DNA of 64,000 nt from positions 1 through 64,000 of the forward strand of contig NZ_LJHY01000057.1 of NCBI RefSeq assembly GCF_001295795.1, read 5' to 3'. The notes beneath the pieces were generated by a model that was not told the origin of the DNA, made no database searches, and was given only the letters and a program-made list of their open reading frames with translations. Below are positions 9,055 to 19,542 of the stretch, in pieces (position 1 is the first letter of the stretch; every line of letters begins with the position of its first letter). The DNA comes from Novosphingobium sp. AAP83. Its GTDB lineage: Bacteria; Pseudomonadota; Alphaproteobacteria; Sphingomonadales; Sphingomonadaceae. Made by a program: the position numbers and the translations under genes.

Positions 9055-10012
9055 ACGCAGCAGACGGGGTTGTCTCACCATCAATCCGCGTTGCGGCAAT
9101 CACCGCCGCGCGGTTGTGCAAGCTGACCGAGATCACCAGCAAAATGTTCAGCACGATGGCCTGATAGATAAAATACCACAGCGGGCTCCCGGCGATCATC
9201 GCCATACCCAGCACAATTGCGCGCGGATTGGGGCCGAGCAGTTTGAGGAAGCTCAACAGCGGCTTTTGCTCGCGCGCCACTTCGGCACGGATTGCACTCA
9301 GCCGCGCGTTATCGTGCTGCGCCATCGCTTCGCCCACGGCGGCGTCGATACGGCGGGCATGTGGGGTCATCCCGGCGGCAAGGTAAAGATAACCGCGCGC
9401 TACGGCTTCAAACAGGCGGGCGACAGGGTTGCTGGAACCAAACAGGCCAGCGTTGTTATCGCGTGCGTTGTTCAGCCAAGGCACGCCATAAGTCCAGTAC
9501 TGGTAAAACCGGCGCTGCACTTCGACATGGTTGGACTGTACGATGTGCGAAATGCCTGCCGCCAGCGTCCACGCCCAGGCCACCCCTGCGCCATGCGTAC
9601 GGGTCAGCACGAAAGCGAGCAGGACATAGACCACGATATGGCTAACATAATCGCATACGCCGTCCACCATTTCGCCAATCGGGCTAGACTTTCCGGTTAG
9701 CCGCGCCAGATCACCGTCGGCGCCGTCAACCACATGCCAGCCCATGTGGAGAACCAGCCCGAGCAGCGCGCCCCATGGCCAACCCAGCGCCCATGTGCCG
9801 CCGGTGGAATCCATGTTGAAATAGACAATACCGGCCAAAACAACCAGAAATCCGCCAAAAACAGAGACCATGTTAGGCGTCAGCGGTGTCCGCGCCAGCA
9901 GTTTGGCAAGCTTCCACGCCAGCGGGTGATAGAGGTAAAAATTCAGGGAATCCTGCATTTCACGCGGACGCCGAGGGCGCTTTGCGTCCCGTCCATCCGC
10001 GGACCCTGTCAT
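9047..10012 (-). CDS. CDP-alcohol phosphotransferase, stand-alone
   Basis: A 321-residue integral membrane enzyme of the CDP-alcohol phosphatidyltransferase superfamily, which moves a phospho-alcohol from a CDP carrier to a hydroxyl acceptor. The full metal/CDP signature is present: D96, D99-G100, A103-R104, G113, D117 and D121. A soluble N-terminal stretch (about 45 residues) precedes the first helix, and a 40-residue charged segment divides the later helices. The start at 10012 is chosen over 10039 because AGGAG sits 8 bases upstream of it. The gene is divergent from a second, different CDP-alcohol phosphotransferase and close to inositol-phosphate genes. An inositol-phosphate donor or acceptor is inferred from that context. 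Confidence 0.85.
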   Translation of the reverse strand: MTGSADGRDAKRPRRPREMQDSLNFYLYHPLAWKLAKLLARTPLTPNMVSVFGGFLVVLAGIVYFNMDSTGGTWALGWPWGALLGLVLHMGWHVVDGADGDLARLTGKSSPIGEMVDGVCDYVSHIVVYVLLAFVLTRTHGAGVAWAWTLAAGISHIVQSNHVEVQRRFYQYWTYGVPWLNNARDNNAGLFGSSNPVARLFEAVARGYLYLAAGMTPHARRIDAAVGEAMAQHDNARLSAIRAEVAREQKPLLSFLKLLGPNPRAIVLGMAMIAGSPLWYFIYQAIVLNILLVISVSLHNRAAVIAATRIDGETTPSAAFS

Positions 10013-10174
10013 TTTGTGCACTCCTCTCGAAATGGTCATATCTTGGCGTCTAGCAGTTCAGGCTATATAAATTAACCGGCCGGGTAAACAGGCCCGGCGC
10101 AGAGTTTGCACCGGATATGTGCGCGCGGAGCGGGGGCAACGCACCTGGATAAGGACAGTTAAGCGATTTCCACT

Positions 10175-11299
10175 TTGGCACTTATTGTCTTCGCTGTCGG
10201 GCGCGATGCCGATTTTCTGGTGGCAGGCGTTCCTGCGGCCGCCCGGGTTGTGCGTGAAGCGCGCCTTGCCGGGATGGCTTCGTGCGAAGTTCTGGCAGGC
10301 TCCGGTTGGCAGCCAAACGCGATCACCCGTTCGGAAACGCAGCGGCTTTGCGATTCCATGCCCGTCGTGTTCGGGCCAGCGGTATCGGGCAACGATGCTG
10401 CAAGAGCGCGTGCGCGCGTAGCCGTGATCCGGGGTGATGCTATGCCGCCCGCACAGGCCATTGCCGATGCGGTGGCCGGGCGCAACGAACCTGTAGAAGG
10501 CATAGAAATCGCTTACGGCCATGGCATTGACGAAGCCATCGCGCGGGCTATGAGCGCGCGCCACGATGCCGCCGAACGATTGCGGGTGGCAGGACGCAAC
10601 ATTCTGCGCTCCACCGCCAAGCCGACAGATGGCATCGTATCGCGCTATATCAATCGTCCCGTTTCGCAGGCCCTGTCGGCCATTGCCTTGCGCTATCCCG
10701 GTATCGCGCCGATTCACGCAACAATCGGTACAGGCGTGATCGCCATCACGATGTTCGCCAGTTTGTTGCTGGGCGGGGAATCCGGCCTGATCGCCGGAGC
10801 ATTGCTGTTTCAGGCTGCATCGATCTTTGACGGCGTCGACGGGGAGATATCGCGCGCCACGTGGCTCACCTCGAATGCGGGCGCACGCATGGACAGCCTG
10901 CTCGATGCCGCCACCAATCTTGCGTTTCTTCTGGGGGTTGCGATCAACCTTCAGATGCAAGATCGTGTGTTAGGTGCAAGCCTTGGCTATACGGGGCTCG
11001 TTTTGCTCGCTATGGGGCTGTTCCTGATCGGAGGAGTGGCGGCCCGCAGCAATGCCCCGTTCAGCTTCGATCTTGTCAAGGAGCACTACCGCGCCAAGAG
11101 TGCAGGCGGTGTCGTTGACGAAAAGCCATCGCAAATCATGCAATGGCTGACTTTTATGACCAGCCGCGATTTTTTCGCGCTGGTGTTTGCACTGTTGATT
11201 GCATTCGGGTTTGCGACGCTTGTCTTGGCCCTTTTTGCAATCGCGGCGGCGGGCTGGCTGGTAGCAGTCATCCTCGCCCTCGTGCCGAAGCATGCTTGA
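10175..11299 (+). CDS. two-domain CDP-alcohol phosphotransferase related to di-myo-inositol-phosphate-phosphate synthases
   Basis: A 374-residue protein. Residues 1-130 look like a worn-down nucleotidyltransferase domain (LIVFAVG, then VAGVPAAARVVREARLAG), but the G-x-G-S-R nucleotide loop is missing. Residues 145-165 (KPTDGIVSRYINRPVS) resemble the linker of archaeal and thermophile IPCT/DIPPS enzymes. The membrane domain carries D219, D222-G223, S226-R227, G236, D240 and D244, with Ser for the usual Ala. It precedes inositol-3-phosphate synthase and a separate intact nucleotidyltransferase. The likely reaction joins CDP-inositol to an inositol phosphate or lipid. The start is uncertain: TTG at 10175 has no nearby Shine-Dalgarno, while ATT at 10166 lies 10 bases after AAGGA. 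Confidence 0.78.
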   Translation: MALIVFAVGRDADFLVAGVPAAARVVREARLAGMASCEVLAGSGWQPNAITRSETQRLCDSMPVVFGPAVSGNDAARARARVAVIRGDAMPPAQAIADAVAGRNEPVEGIEIAYGHGIDEAIARAMSARHDAAERLRVAGRNILRSTAKPTDGIVSRYINRPVSQALSAIALRYPGIAPIHATIGTGVIAITMFASLLLGGESGLIAGALLFQAASIFDGVDGEISRATWLTSNAGARMDSLLDAATNLAFLLGVAINLQMQDRVLGASLGYTGLVLLAMGLFLIGGVAARSNAPFSFDLVKEHYRAKSAGGVVDEKPSQIMQWLTFMTSRDFFALVFALLIAFGFATLVLALFAIAAAGWLVAVILALVPKHA

Positions 11300-11394
11300 C
11301 GGCGGGGAATCTTCTTGCTTTTGGCGCGCGATTTATAAATGAGGCGTTATCGTGACAGCCGCCCTTGGGCGCCTGTGTGAAGGGATCTGTATTC

Positions 11395-12495
11395 ATGAAG
11401 CCAATAAAGGTCGCCGTGATCGGCGTAGGCAACTGCGCTAGCTCGCTGGTGCAGGGGGTTGCCTACTACCGCAACAACAATTCGTCGCAAGGTCTGATCC
11501 ATGATCGCATAGGCGGCTATGGCGCGGGTGATGTCGATTTTGTGCTGGGCGTCGATGTCGATGCACGCAAAGTCGGCAAGGACATTGCAGAAGCAATCTT
11601 CGCTGGCCCTAACAACACCACCGTGTTCCAAGCCAATGTTCCGGCAACCGGCGCAAAGGTCATCATGGGTTATGTGTCTGACGGCGTTGCCGCACACATG
11701 ACATCCGTTGGCGAGAAAGGCTTTATCGTTTCAGACGAAGCTGAGGCCACCCATGACAGCATCGTTGCTGCACTGAAGGAATCGGGCGCCGAAGTTCTGT
11801 TGAACTTCCTGCCGGTCGGTTCGCAAAAGGCCACCGAATTCTACATGGAATGTGCACTTGAAGCCGGCGTTGCCGTGGTCAACTGCATGCCCGTGTTCAT
11901 CGCTTCTACGCCTGAATGGGAAGCGAAGTTCCGCGAAAAGCGCATCCCGATCGTCGGCGACGATATCAAGGCCCAGGTCGGCGCGACGATCGTTCACCGC
12001 GTTCTGTCGAGCCTGTTTGCTGCGCGCGGCGTGAATGTCGAACGTACGTATCAGCTGAACACCGGCGGCAACACCGATTTCATGAACATGCTCGACCGTC
12101 AGCGTCTGGGCAGCAAGAAGGAATCGAAGACTGAAGCCGTGCAAGCCATGCTTGCCACGCGCCTGGCCGATGAAAACATCCACGTTGGTCCTTCGGACTA
12201 TGTTCCATGGCAGAAGGACAACAAGCTGTGCTTCATCCGCATGGAAGGGCAGCAGTGGGGCAACGTGCCGATGAACCTCGAACTCCGCCTCTCGGTGGAA
12301 GACAGCCCGAACTCGGCTGCTTGCGTGATGGATGCGATCCGTTGCTGCAAGGTCGCGCTTGAGCGTGGTGAAGGTGGTGCACTGATCGGCCCGTCGGCCT
12401 ACTTCTGCAAGCACCCGCCGCAGCAGTTCAACGACGATGTCGCTGCGCAAATGGTTGAGGAATATGCCTCGGCCGAAAAGCTGGCCGCCGAATAA
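11395..12495 (+). CDS. ino1: inositol-3-phosphate synthase
   Basis: A 366-residue NAD-dependent enzyme converting glucose 6-phosphate to inositol 3-phosphate, of the short prokaryotic type (as in actinobacteria and archaea). The Rossmann loop VIGVGNCASSLVQG spans residues 7-20. NVPATGAKVIMGY, LLNFLPVGSQKATEFY and the late TGGNTDFMNM segment match the family's catalytic core. The start at 11395 has AGGGAT about 8 bases upstream. A TATAAA at 11334-11339 may be part of its promoter. A terminator follows. It supplies the phosphoinositol for the flanking CDP-alcohol enzymes. Identity is firm. Confidence 0.95.
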   Translation: MKPIKVAVIGVGNCASSLVQGVAYYRNNNSSQGLIHDRIGGYGAGDVDFVLGVDVDARKVGKDIAEAIFAGPNNTTVFQANVPATGAKVIMGYVSDGVAAHMTSVGEKGFIVSDEAEATHDSIVAALKESGAEVLLNFLPVGSQKATEFYMECALEAGVAVVNCMPVFIASTPEWEAKFREKRIPIVGDDIKAQVGATIVHRVLSSLFAARGVNVERTYQLNTGGNTDFMNMLDRQRLGSKKESKTEAVQAMLATRLADENIHVGPSDYVPWQKDNKLCFIRMEGQQWGNVPMNLELRLSVEDSPNSAACVMDAIRCCKVALERGEGGALIGPSAYFCKHPPQQFNDDVAAQMVEEYASAEKLAAE

Positions 12496-12521
12496 GCGCG
12501 CCGCTTAACGCAATGAAACAG

Positions 12522-12553
12522 GGCCGACCGGGCGGATGTCTGGTCGGCCTTTT
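12522..12553 (+). terminator. Rho-independent terminator after inositol-3-phosphate synthase
   Basis: An 8-bp stem (GGCCGACC at 12522-12529 and GGTCGGCC at 12542-12549) is followed by four T residues. It lies 27 bases after the ino1 stop and before the nucleotidyltransferase gene, so that gene may depend on read-through or on its own promoter. Confidence 0.8.
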
Positions 12554-12588
12554 CATGTTCTGAATCGCCAAGAAAACAGAGAATCCCG

Positions 12589-13350
12589 ATGGACGCGCTG
12601 ATCATTGCCGCCGGTTACGGCAGCCGCCTGGCCGAGCTTTCACCCTCCAAGCCGCTGACGCCGGTATGCGGCGTGCCGCTGATCGAGATCGGCGTGCGGC
12701 AGGCGATGGAAGCAGGCGTTACGCGTGTGGTGGTGGTAACCGGGCACAAGGCAGACCTTGTCGAAGCGTTCCTTGCCGATCTTTCCTTGCGCGCAGGGAT
12801 AGAAATCGTGCCGGTGCGCCTCGCCGATTGGTCCACGCCCAATGGTTATTCGGTGATGGCCGGGGCCACGCGCTGCAATGGCAATTATCTGCTGATGATG
12901 GCCGACCATATGTTCGAGGCCGATATTCTTGCGCGCCTGCTTGCCGAAGACAGTCCGGAACGTGGCGTCACTCTTGCAATCGATCGCCGCGTCGATAGCC
13001 CGCTGGTCGATCCCGATGACGCCACATGGGTGAAAATGGACGATGCCGGCCGGATCACCGCCATCGGTAAAACCATCGCGCCTTATGACGCGGTCGATTG
13101 CGGCGCGTTTCTGGCAACGCCAGAACTCGCCATCGCCATCCGCGATACGATTGCAGCGGGCAAATCGGGCAGCCTGTCAGACGGGATGCAACGCCTTGCC
13201 GATGCGGGCCGTGCGGGCACCATGGACATCGACGATGCATGGTGGATGGACGTCGACGATCCGCGCGCCCACGAACTGGCCGAAGAGCTGGCCCCTTGGC
13301 ACCTCGCACGCACCTTTGCCAACGTGCCGCTCACAGCGGACGAGGACTGA
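12589..13350 (+). CDS. nucleotidyltransferase, probable CTP:inositol-1-phosphate cytidylyltransferase
   Basis: A 253-residue NTP-transferase. The nucleotide loop AAGYGSRL spans residues 7-14, the conserved Lys is K21 in SPSKPL, and the metal Asp is D106 in MMADHMFE. The PNGYSVM segment is shared with phosphocholine and inositol-phosphate cytidylyltransferases. It activates a phospho-alcohol as a CDP (or NDP) derivative in the cytosol. It lies directly downstream of inositol-3-phosphate synthase and near two CDP-alcohol phosphotransferases, so inositol phosphate is the most economical substrate. In thermophiles this domain is fused to the phosphotransferase; here it is separate. Phosphocholine or sugar 1-phosphate are alternatives. 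Confidence 0.82.
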   Translation: MDALIIAAGYGSRLAELSPSKPLTPVCGVPLIEIGVRQAMEAGVTRVVVVTGHKADLVEAFLADLSLRAGIEIVPVRLADWSTPNGYSVMAGATRCNGNYLLMMADHMFEADILARLLAEDSPERGVTLAIDRRVDSPLVDPDDATWVKMDDAGRITAIGKTIAPYDAVDCGAFLATPELAIAIRDTIAAGKSGSLSDGMQRLADAGRAGTMDIDDAWWMDVDDPRAHELAEELAPWHLARTFANVPLTADED

Positions 13351-13385
13351 ACGGGACGCGGGAGCCTTTCGGCCCCTGCACCCTA

Positions 13386-13898
13386 TCAAGGATATTTCAG
13401 GTGAATCCGGGTCGAAAGGCCCGTCTTGGCGATATTCAGCCGCACCGAACGGAACGAGGGAATGCTCGCAATCGTGGGCGGGTTGTTGGAAAAGCCGAAG
13501 CCTTCCTCGGGCAGGCCCAACACGCCGCTGCGCTTGATCGTCGTGCTCGAATCCTCGTCATGGTAGACTGCCAGCACATAGACACCAGGCTTGGGCACGA
13601 ACAGGCACATCCTGGTTTCCGGCGCGGTGGCATCCACGCGGCCGACATACATCGACCCCTTTTTGACCAGAAACTTGCGCGGTTCATCGGCATAGAGCGT
13701 GACCGCCATCAGGCCATTGCCGTTGCGCACGCGGTCAATCGTGACGTTAACCCAAGTGTCGCTGACAGGCCCCGCACAATTTGGCCGCGCCACATTCGCC
13801 GGAGCATTGGCCGCAGATGCAACGCCTGCCCCCGTCAATCCGGTAGCAGCCGCAGCAATAGCAAAGGCCGTGGCGTACAAACGTCTCGGCTGGATCAT
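13386..13898 (-). CDS. DUF2141 family exported protein
   Basis: A 170-residue protein with a clear signal peptide (MIQPRR, then a hydrophobic run ending GVASAANA near residue 32). The mature part is a beta-rich domain (VNVTIDRVRNGNGLMAVTLYAD.. and PGVYVLAVYHDED) matching DUF2141 proteins of the periplasm or cell surface. It ends with a short beta strand at the terminus. The start at 13898 gives the proper signal peptide; an upstream Met at 13934 would add 12 residues before it. It is convergent with the nucleotidyltransferase gene. Function unknown. Confidence 0.8.
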   Translation of the reverse strand: MIQPRRLYATAFAIAAAATGLTGAGVASAANAPANVARPNCAGPVSDTWVNVTIDRVRNGNGLMAVTLYADEPRKFLVKKGSMYVGRVDATAPETRMCLFVPKPGVYVLAVYHDEDSSTTIKRSGVLGLPEEGFGFSNNPPTIASIPSFRSVRLNIAKTGLSTRIHLKYP

Positions 13899-14278
13899 GT
13901 CAAAAGCCCCAAATTCGATGTGTCTTTCCAGCATTTTGCAAACTGCTATCGCTGTTCAAGCAGCAATCGCGCCATGCCGGTAGCATCCCCTGCCAGCCAC
14001 ATACTGACAGATTTCAGCCACGTTAAGTAGGATTCTTGCCGTGAATGATCGCTGAACTTGTGTGCGACCAACCGTTCATCGACAAAACCACCGCCTTTGC
14101 CCCCACGAATCGTGTCCAAAGCGGGACATTCAATGTGGATAAGCCCGCGCATAATGCTTGCCCCCCCGATTCGCGAGCGGTAACCGCTTAGAAGTGGGGT
14201 AGCCGTTTGCAGGCACTGGGCATCGCGCCGGGGGTGTTGCAGATGTCCTCTGCTGCCGCCGCAGGAAGACGACGCCAG
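13899..14278. other. intergenic region between DUF2141 and rpe
   Basis: These 380 bases contain no gene I can support. They separate two divergent genes and so should hold both promoters, but no strong -35/-10 pair stands out. No hairpin terminator or repeat arm from the window's repeat families was found here. Confidence 0.5.
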
Positions 14279-14938
14279 ATGACACCGCTTATTTCTCCTT
14301 CGATTCTTTCCGCCGACTTTGCCCGTCTGGGCGAAGAAGTGCGCGCTATTGACGAGGCGGGAGCGGACTGGATTCATGTTGACGTGATGGACGGCCATTT
14401 CGTCCCCAATATTACAATCGGCCCGATGGTGTTAAAGGCTTTGCGCCCGCACACAACCAAACCGTTCGATGTCCACCTGATGATCTCGCCGGTTGATGGC
14501 TATTTGCAGGCTTTTGCCGATGCCGGGGCCGATATCATCACCGTCCACCCCGAAGCGGGGCCACACATCCACCGCACGGTGCAGGCGATCAAGGGCCTGG
14601 GTAAAAAGGCGGGCGTTTCGCTCAATCCCGGCACGCCGGCCAAGATGCTCGATTACCTGATCGACGATGTGGATCTGGTTCTGGTGATGAGCGTGAACCC
14701 CGGTTTTGGCGGGCAAAGCTTCATCTCCAGCCAATTGCGAAAGATCGAGGCGATCCGCAAGATGATCGACAAATCGGGCCGTGACATCCACCTTGAAGTA
14801 GACGGCGGGGTTGATTTAACCACCATCCGCTCATGCGTTGATGCAGGCGCCGATGTGCTGGTGGCAGGAACCGCCACTTTCCGGGGAGGCCCCGCCCAAT
14901 ATGCCAGCAATATTGCTGCATTGAAGACTTTGGGCTGA
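14279..14938 (+). CDS. rpe: ribulose-phosphate 3-epimerase
   Basis: A 219-residue TIM-barrel epimerase that interconverts ribulose 5-phosphate and xylulose 5-phosphate in the pentose phosphate and Calvin-type pathways. Signatures are [10 protein letters not shown] at the N terminus, [12 protein letters not shown] (metal and catalytic Asp/His), [14 protein letters not shown] and the late EVDGGV. The start [10 protein letters not shown] is family-typical, with AGGA 12 bases upstream; the frame runs 24 residues further without homology. The heparinase-fold gene begins one base after its stop, indicating co-transcription. Confidence 0.96.
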   Translation: MTPLISPSILSADFARLGEEVRAIDEAGADWIHVDVMDGHFVPNITIGPMVLKALRPHTTKPFDVHLMISPVDGYLQAFADAGADIITVHPEAGPHIHRTVQAIKGLGKKAGVSLNPGTPAKMLDYLIDDVDLVLVMSVNPGFGGQSFISSQLRKIEAIRKMIDKSGRDIHLEVDGGVDLTTIRSCVDAGADVLVAGTATFRGGPAQYASNIAALKTLG

Positions 14939-14939
14939 T

Positions 14940-16838
14940 ATGCTGGACGGCGGCTTTTCCACCCTTGGAAGCCGCCCGGCGGCGACGGCGGCATCCGCAC
15001 GCCCGGCTTTGCCGCTTGATCCAACGAAGGAGGAACCGCTGGCCAAATCGCAGGACCGCTACCGCCAGACAGAAGAGGGTTCCGCGTTGCTCGCCAATTC
15101 CGCTGCGGTTGAACCCGGCCGCGCCTTGGCGCTCGCTGATTTTGCCCCCCCTTCGCTAGGGGCAGGCGACCGGCTGATCCGCTTTGCCTATAGCCTTGGC
15201 CTGCCCGTCAGCGCGATCCATCCTTTCCGCAAACGCGCCAAAACGCAATTGACCGCCACGGTCACCAACCCGCTCCCCGGCGATGCGGCAGCGGGCAAGG
15301 CCTTGCGTGCGGGGCATTTTCTGGTCCACGGCTTTAAATCGCCGATTGCCGATACGGCCTTTTCCGGGCCACGCCTGCCGCCTGCGTTTGAACGCATGGT
15401 CCACGGTTTCCGCTGGCTGCGCGATCTGGAATCGGGCGGCCAACGCTCGCAATGTACGCAAGTCGCCGAACGGATTACCTCCACCTGGCTTGACGCCAAT
15501 CCCAAGCCCAATCCAACGCCTGCGTGGGATATCGGCAACGTCGGCCACCGCTTGCTGAACTGGCTGGTTCATGCGCCGCTGGTGTTGTCAGGGCAGGATC
15601 GCTCGGTCCGCAACCGCGTGCTGCACGCCGTGGATGAAACCGCCCGCTGGCTTGATCGCCATGTCGGCAAAGCGGAAGACCAATTGGCCGAAATAGCCGG
15701 GTGGAGCGCGCTGGTCGCCGCCGGGCTCATTCTGGCCGATGGAAAAGCGCGCCGCCTGTTTGGTGAAGCGGGTCTAGTGCGTGCGCTGGGCGAACTGGTC
15801 AGCGATGATGGCGGCGTGCTCTCGCGCAGCCCGCTGTGCCAGATCGAAGCGATCGAACTGCTGGTCAGCTTGCGCGCCTGCTATGAATCGGTGCGCGCCG
15901 AACCGCTGCCGCAAATCGGCACAATGCTGAACCTGCTGGTGCCGCCGCTGCTGGCGCTGCTCCATGGCGATGGCGGCCTTGGCAATTGGCAGGGCGCAGG
16001 CGCAGTTGATGCCGACCGGATCGAAACGCTGATCAAGATCACCGGTGTGCGCGCGCGGCCTTTGCGCGATGCGCGCCAGTGGGGCTATCAGCGCGCCACC
16101 GCTGGCAAGGCCGTGCTGCAATTCGATGCAGGGCCGCCGCCGGTCGCGCGCCACGCCCGCGATGGCTGCGCTTCCACGCTCGCCTTCGAATTCAGCCATG
16201 GCCATGATCGCATCTTCGTAAATTGTGGCGGTGCGGCTTTTGCAGGCGGCTTGATTCCGCTGCGCTTGGAACAAGGCCTGCGCGGCACGGGCGCGCATTC
16301 CACGCTGACGATTGACGAATTCAACTCCACCGCCGTGCTGATCAATGGCCGTCTGGGTTCGGGCGTTTCCGAGGTTGAGGTGGACCGCCGCACCCTCTCG
16401 GCAGAAAGCTCCGGCCCGAACAGCTCCGGCAGCGGCGCAACGCGGATCGAGGCCAGCCACAACGGCTATGTCGGGCGCTATGGCCTTGTCCATCGCCGCA
16501 TCCTGATCCTGCGCGATGATGGCAGCGAATTGCGTGGCGAAGATCTCCTTGTACCAGCAGGCCGCAAAGGCAAGCGCGGAACCATCGGCGTCGTCTTGCG
16601 CTTTCACCTTGGCCCCCATATCGAGCTGGCCGCCAGTTCTGACGGGAAAGGCATGACGCTCGCCCTGTCAGACGGCAGCCTGTGGCAGTTCCGGTCTGGC
16701 CGCGATGCGATCACGATCGAGGAAAGCCTCTGGGCAGATGGACAGGGACGCCCTATCGGCACACGCCAATTGGTGATCTCTGCCAAAGTTCCCCGCAGCG
16801 GTGAGAGTTTCTCCTGGCTGCTCAAGAAGATGAGATAG
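14940..16838 (+). CDS. heparinase II/III family protein
   Basis: A 632-residue protein (599 if started at CTG 15039). The N-terminal half is an alpha-helical toroid-like region (about 90-400, [14 protein letters not shown]). The C-terminal half is the beta-sandwich heparinase II/III-like domain ([16 protein letters not shown].. [15 protein letters not shown]..). The family eliminates uronic-acid polysaccharides, but the substrate here is unknown. No signal peptide is seen. The annotated ATG follows rpe by one base; the first 33 residues are low-complexity and a perfect AGGAGG lies 5 bases before CTG 15039, so the true start may be there. It is co-directional with rpe and purH, an order I recall from other sphingomonads. 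Confidence 0.82.
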   Translation: MLDGGFSTLGSRPAATAASARPALPLDPTKEEPLAKSQDRYRQTEEGSALLANSAAVEPGRALALADFAPPSLGAGDRLIRFAYSLGLPVSAIHPFRKRAKTQLTATVTNPLPGDAAAGKALRAGHFLVHGFKSPIADTAFSGPRLPPAFERMVHGFRWLRDLESGGQRSQCTQVAERITSTWLDANPKPNPTPAWDIGNVGHRLLNWLVHAPLVLSGQDRSVRNRVLHAVDETARWLDRHVGKAEDQLAEIAGWSALVAAGLILADGKARRLFGEAGLVRALGELVSDDGGVLSRSPLCQIEAIELLVSLRACYESVRAEPLPQIGTMLNLLVPPLLALLHGDGGLGNWQGAGAVDADRIETLIKITGVRARPLRDARQWGYQRATAGKAVLQFDAGPPPVARHARDGCASTLAFEFSHGHDRIFVNCGGAAFAGGLIPLRLEQGLRGTGAHSTLTIDEFNSTAVLINGRLGSGVSEVEVDRRTLSAESSGPNSSGSGATRIEASHNGYVGRYGLVHRRILILRDDGSELRGEDLLVPAGRKGKRGTIGVVLRFHLGPHIELAASSDGKGMTLALSDGSLWQFRSGRDAITIEESLWADGQGRPIGTRQLVISAKVPRSGESFSWLLKKMR

Positions 16839-16848
16839 GAATTTCCAC

Positions 16849-18438
<1,590 letters not shown>

Positions 18439-18446
18439 TCGTGATG

Positions 18447-18480
18447 CCCCCTCCCGCTTGCGGGAGGGGCTCGGCGTGGG
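18447..18480. repeat. C-rich hairpin repeat, copy 1
   Basis: CCCCTCCCGC at 18448-18457 pairs with GCGGGAGGGG at 18460-18469, followed by a G-rich tail and a T run at 18483-18487. Similar copies lie at 28654 and 49453. Its position just after purH and the trailing T residues suggest it also ends the purH transcript. Confidence 0.75.
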
Positions 18481-18488
18481 CCTTTTTG

Positions 18489-18657
18489 TTTCGCGCAGAG
18501 ACGCAGAGGAAGCAGAGAGCGCTGAGACAAGAAAGTGCTGTAAGGCCTGCTTTCCATCGCCAAGGTTTGCACTTTGGACAGCGTTAAGATTGGGAGCGGC
18601 CTTGCCGCAGGTACAACCTCTCTGCGCCCCCTGCCTCCTCTGCGCCTCTGCGCGAAA
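18489..18657. repeat. 169-bp element with 24-bp terminal inverted repeats, second copy
   Basis: The arms at 18489-18512 and 18634-18657 match at 22 of 24 positions in inverted orientation. The core CGCAGAGACGCAGAG is shared with the element at 1191-1342. The interior also shares a GCGGC.TTGCCGCA motif near the right arm. No gene is contained. It sits between convergent purH and the SleB-type hydrolase gene. Confidence 0.75.
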
Positions 18658-18676
18658 CCCCTGCTTTATTGTCCAC

Positions 18677-18714
18677 GAAAAAGGCCGGCTCCCACCACGG
18701 GAACCGGCCTTTTT
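18677..18714. terminator. bidirectional terminator between purH and cell wall hydrolase
   Basis: A stem of 11 bp (AAAAAGGCCGG at 18677-18687 and CCGGCCTTTTT at 18704-18714) flanks a short variable loop. A-tract and T-tract make it work on both strands, as expected between convergent genes. Confidence 0.85.
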
Positions 18715-18735
18715 CATGTCACGTCAAAAACGCGA

Positions 18736-19359
18736 TTAACGGTAGAAGATATGACCGTCGATCTTCGCCATGCGCGTCTTGCCCCAGCGGGGTGAGACAT
18801 GCGCTGCGTGAAAGAACATAGCGCCTTCAACCGGGCTTTTCCATGTACCCTTATCCGCAATTACGGCGATCCGCACCGCATCTTGCCAATCACGGCTGCT
18901 GCGGTTGATCGAGGGCATCGAACGGCCACGAATGAACGAGAATTGCGAAGGTTGGTATACCACGCCGCAATAGGATGCGGGGAACCGGCCTGATTGTGAG
19001 CGCGCGATAATCACGCGGCCAACCGCAAGCTGGCCAGCCAGTGTTTCGCTTTTGGCTTCGAAAAAGATGGCTCCGGCCAAACATTCCAGTTCTTTGGAAA
19101 GGTCGGCGGGGGCTTGGGTGTTCTCTACCAGATTGGCCAGCGAGGATGCGGCAATCGCGTCCTGAAGCGACTCTGCGGTATCATCGGGCGTCGCTTGGGC
19201 GACTGCCTGGATAACCGGCTGGGAGATAAACGTGGTCGCAATGGCGACCGGAGCGTTGAACCCTTGCGCACTGGCATGGGATCCACTTGTGCTGAGAAGC
19301 GTTGTGATAAAAGTCGCAGCCAGGCTAAGCGTAGCAGCGTACCGGAATTTCTTGCTCAT
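18736..19359 (-). CDS. exported cell wall hydrolase (SleB/Hydrolase_2 type)
   Basis: A 207-residue protein with a signal peptide (cleavage likely after the ASA near residue 31). A linker rich in Ala/Gln/Thr leads to a C-terminal hydrolase domain. The domain opens with CLAGAIFFEAKSE near residues 93-105, holding the presumed catalytic Glu, and continues with VGRVIIARSQSGRFPASYCGVVYQPSQFSF, as in SleB-like peptidoglycan hydrolases. It should act on peptidoglycan in the periplasm. The 5' leader is about 190 bases if the promoter at 19543-19570 is real. Confidence 0.88.
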   Translation of the reverse strand: MSKKFRYAATLSLAATFITTLLSTSGSHASAQGFNAPVAIATTFISQPVIQAVAQATPDDTAESLQDAIAASSLANLVENTQAPADLSKELECLAGAIFFEAKSETLAGQLAVGRVIIARSQSGRFPASYCGVVYQPSQFSFIRGRSMPSINRSSRDWQDAVRIAVIADKGTWKSPVEGAMFFHAAHVSPRWGKTRMAKIDGHIFYR

Positions 19360-19542
19360 AAATCGTCGTCAAAGTGCGGTGAGCTTCCAGCCATGGCGCG
19401 GCAAAAAGCCCTGACGCACAAGGCCGGATGGCAAAGTGCGGGAGCGAGATGCCGAAGGGCCATGTCGGTTGCCCCCCGTCTGCGTGCCAATGCGGTCAGC
19501 CATATCGCCTTCCATCACCGCCTGCGCAAAATCGATGAGGTG

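Noticed and set aside
10058..10960. 300-codon minus-strand frame opposite the two-domain phosphotransferase
   Set aside because: No homology, unusual Cys/His/Arg content, and it conflicts with a gene carrying a full CDP-alcohol motif.
11287..11339. TATAAA before ino1 as a separate promoter feature
   Set aside because: The -10 is good but no -35 of reasonable quality is correctly spaced; it is noted in the gene entry only.
13098..14030. 310-codon plus-strand frame across the cytidylyltransferase and DUF2141 genes
   Set aside because: It spans two real genes and their intergenic gap, and reads as low-complexity Arg/Gly/His sequence.
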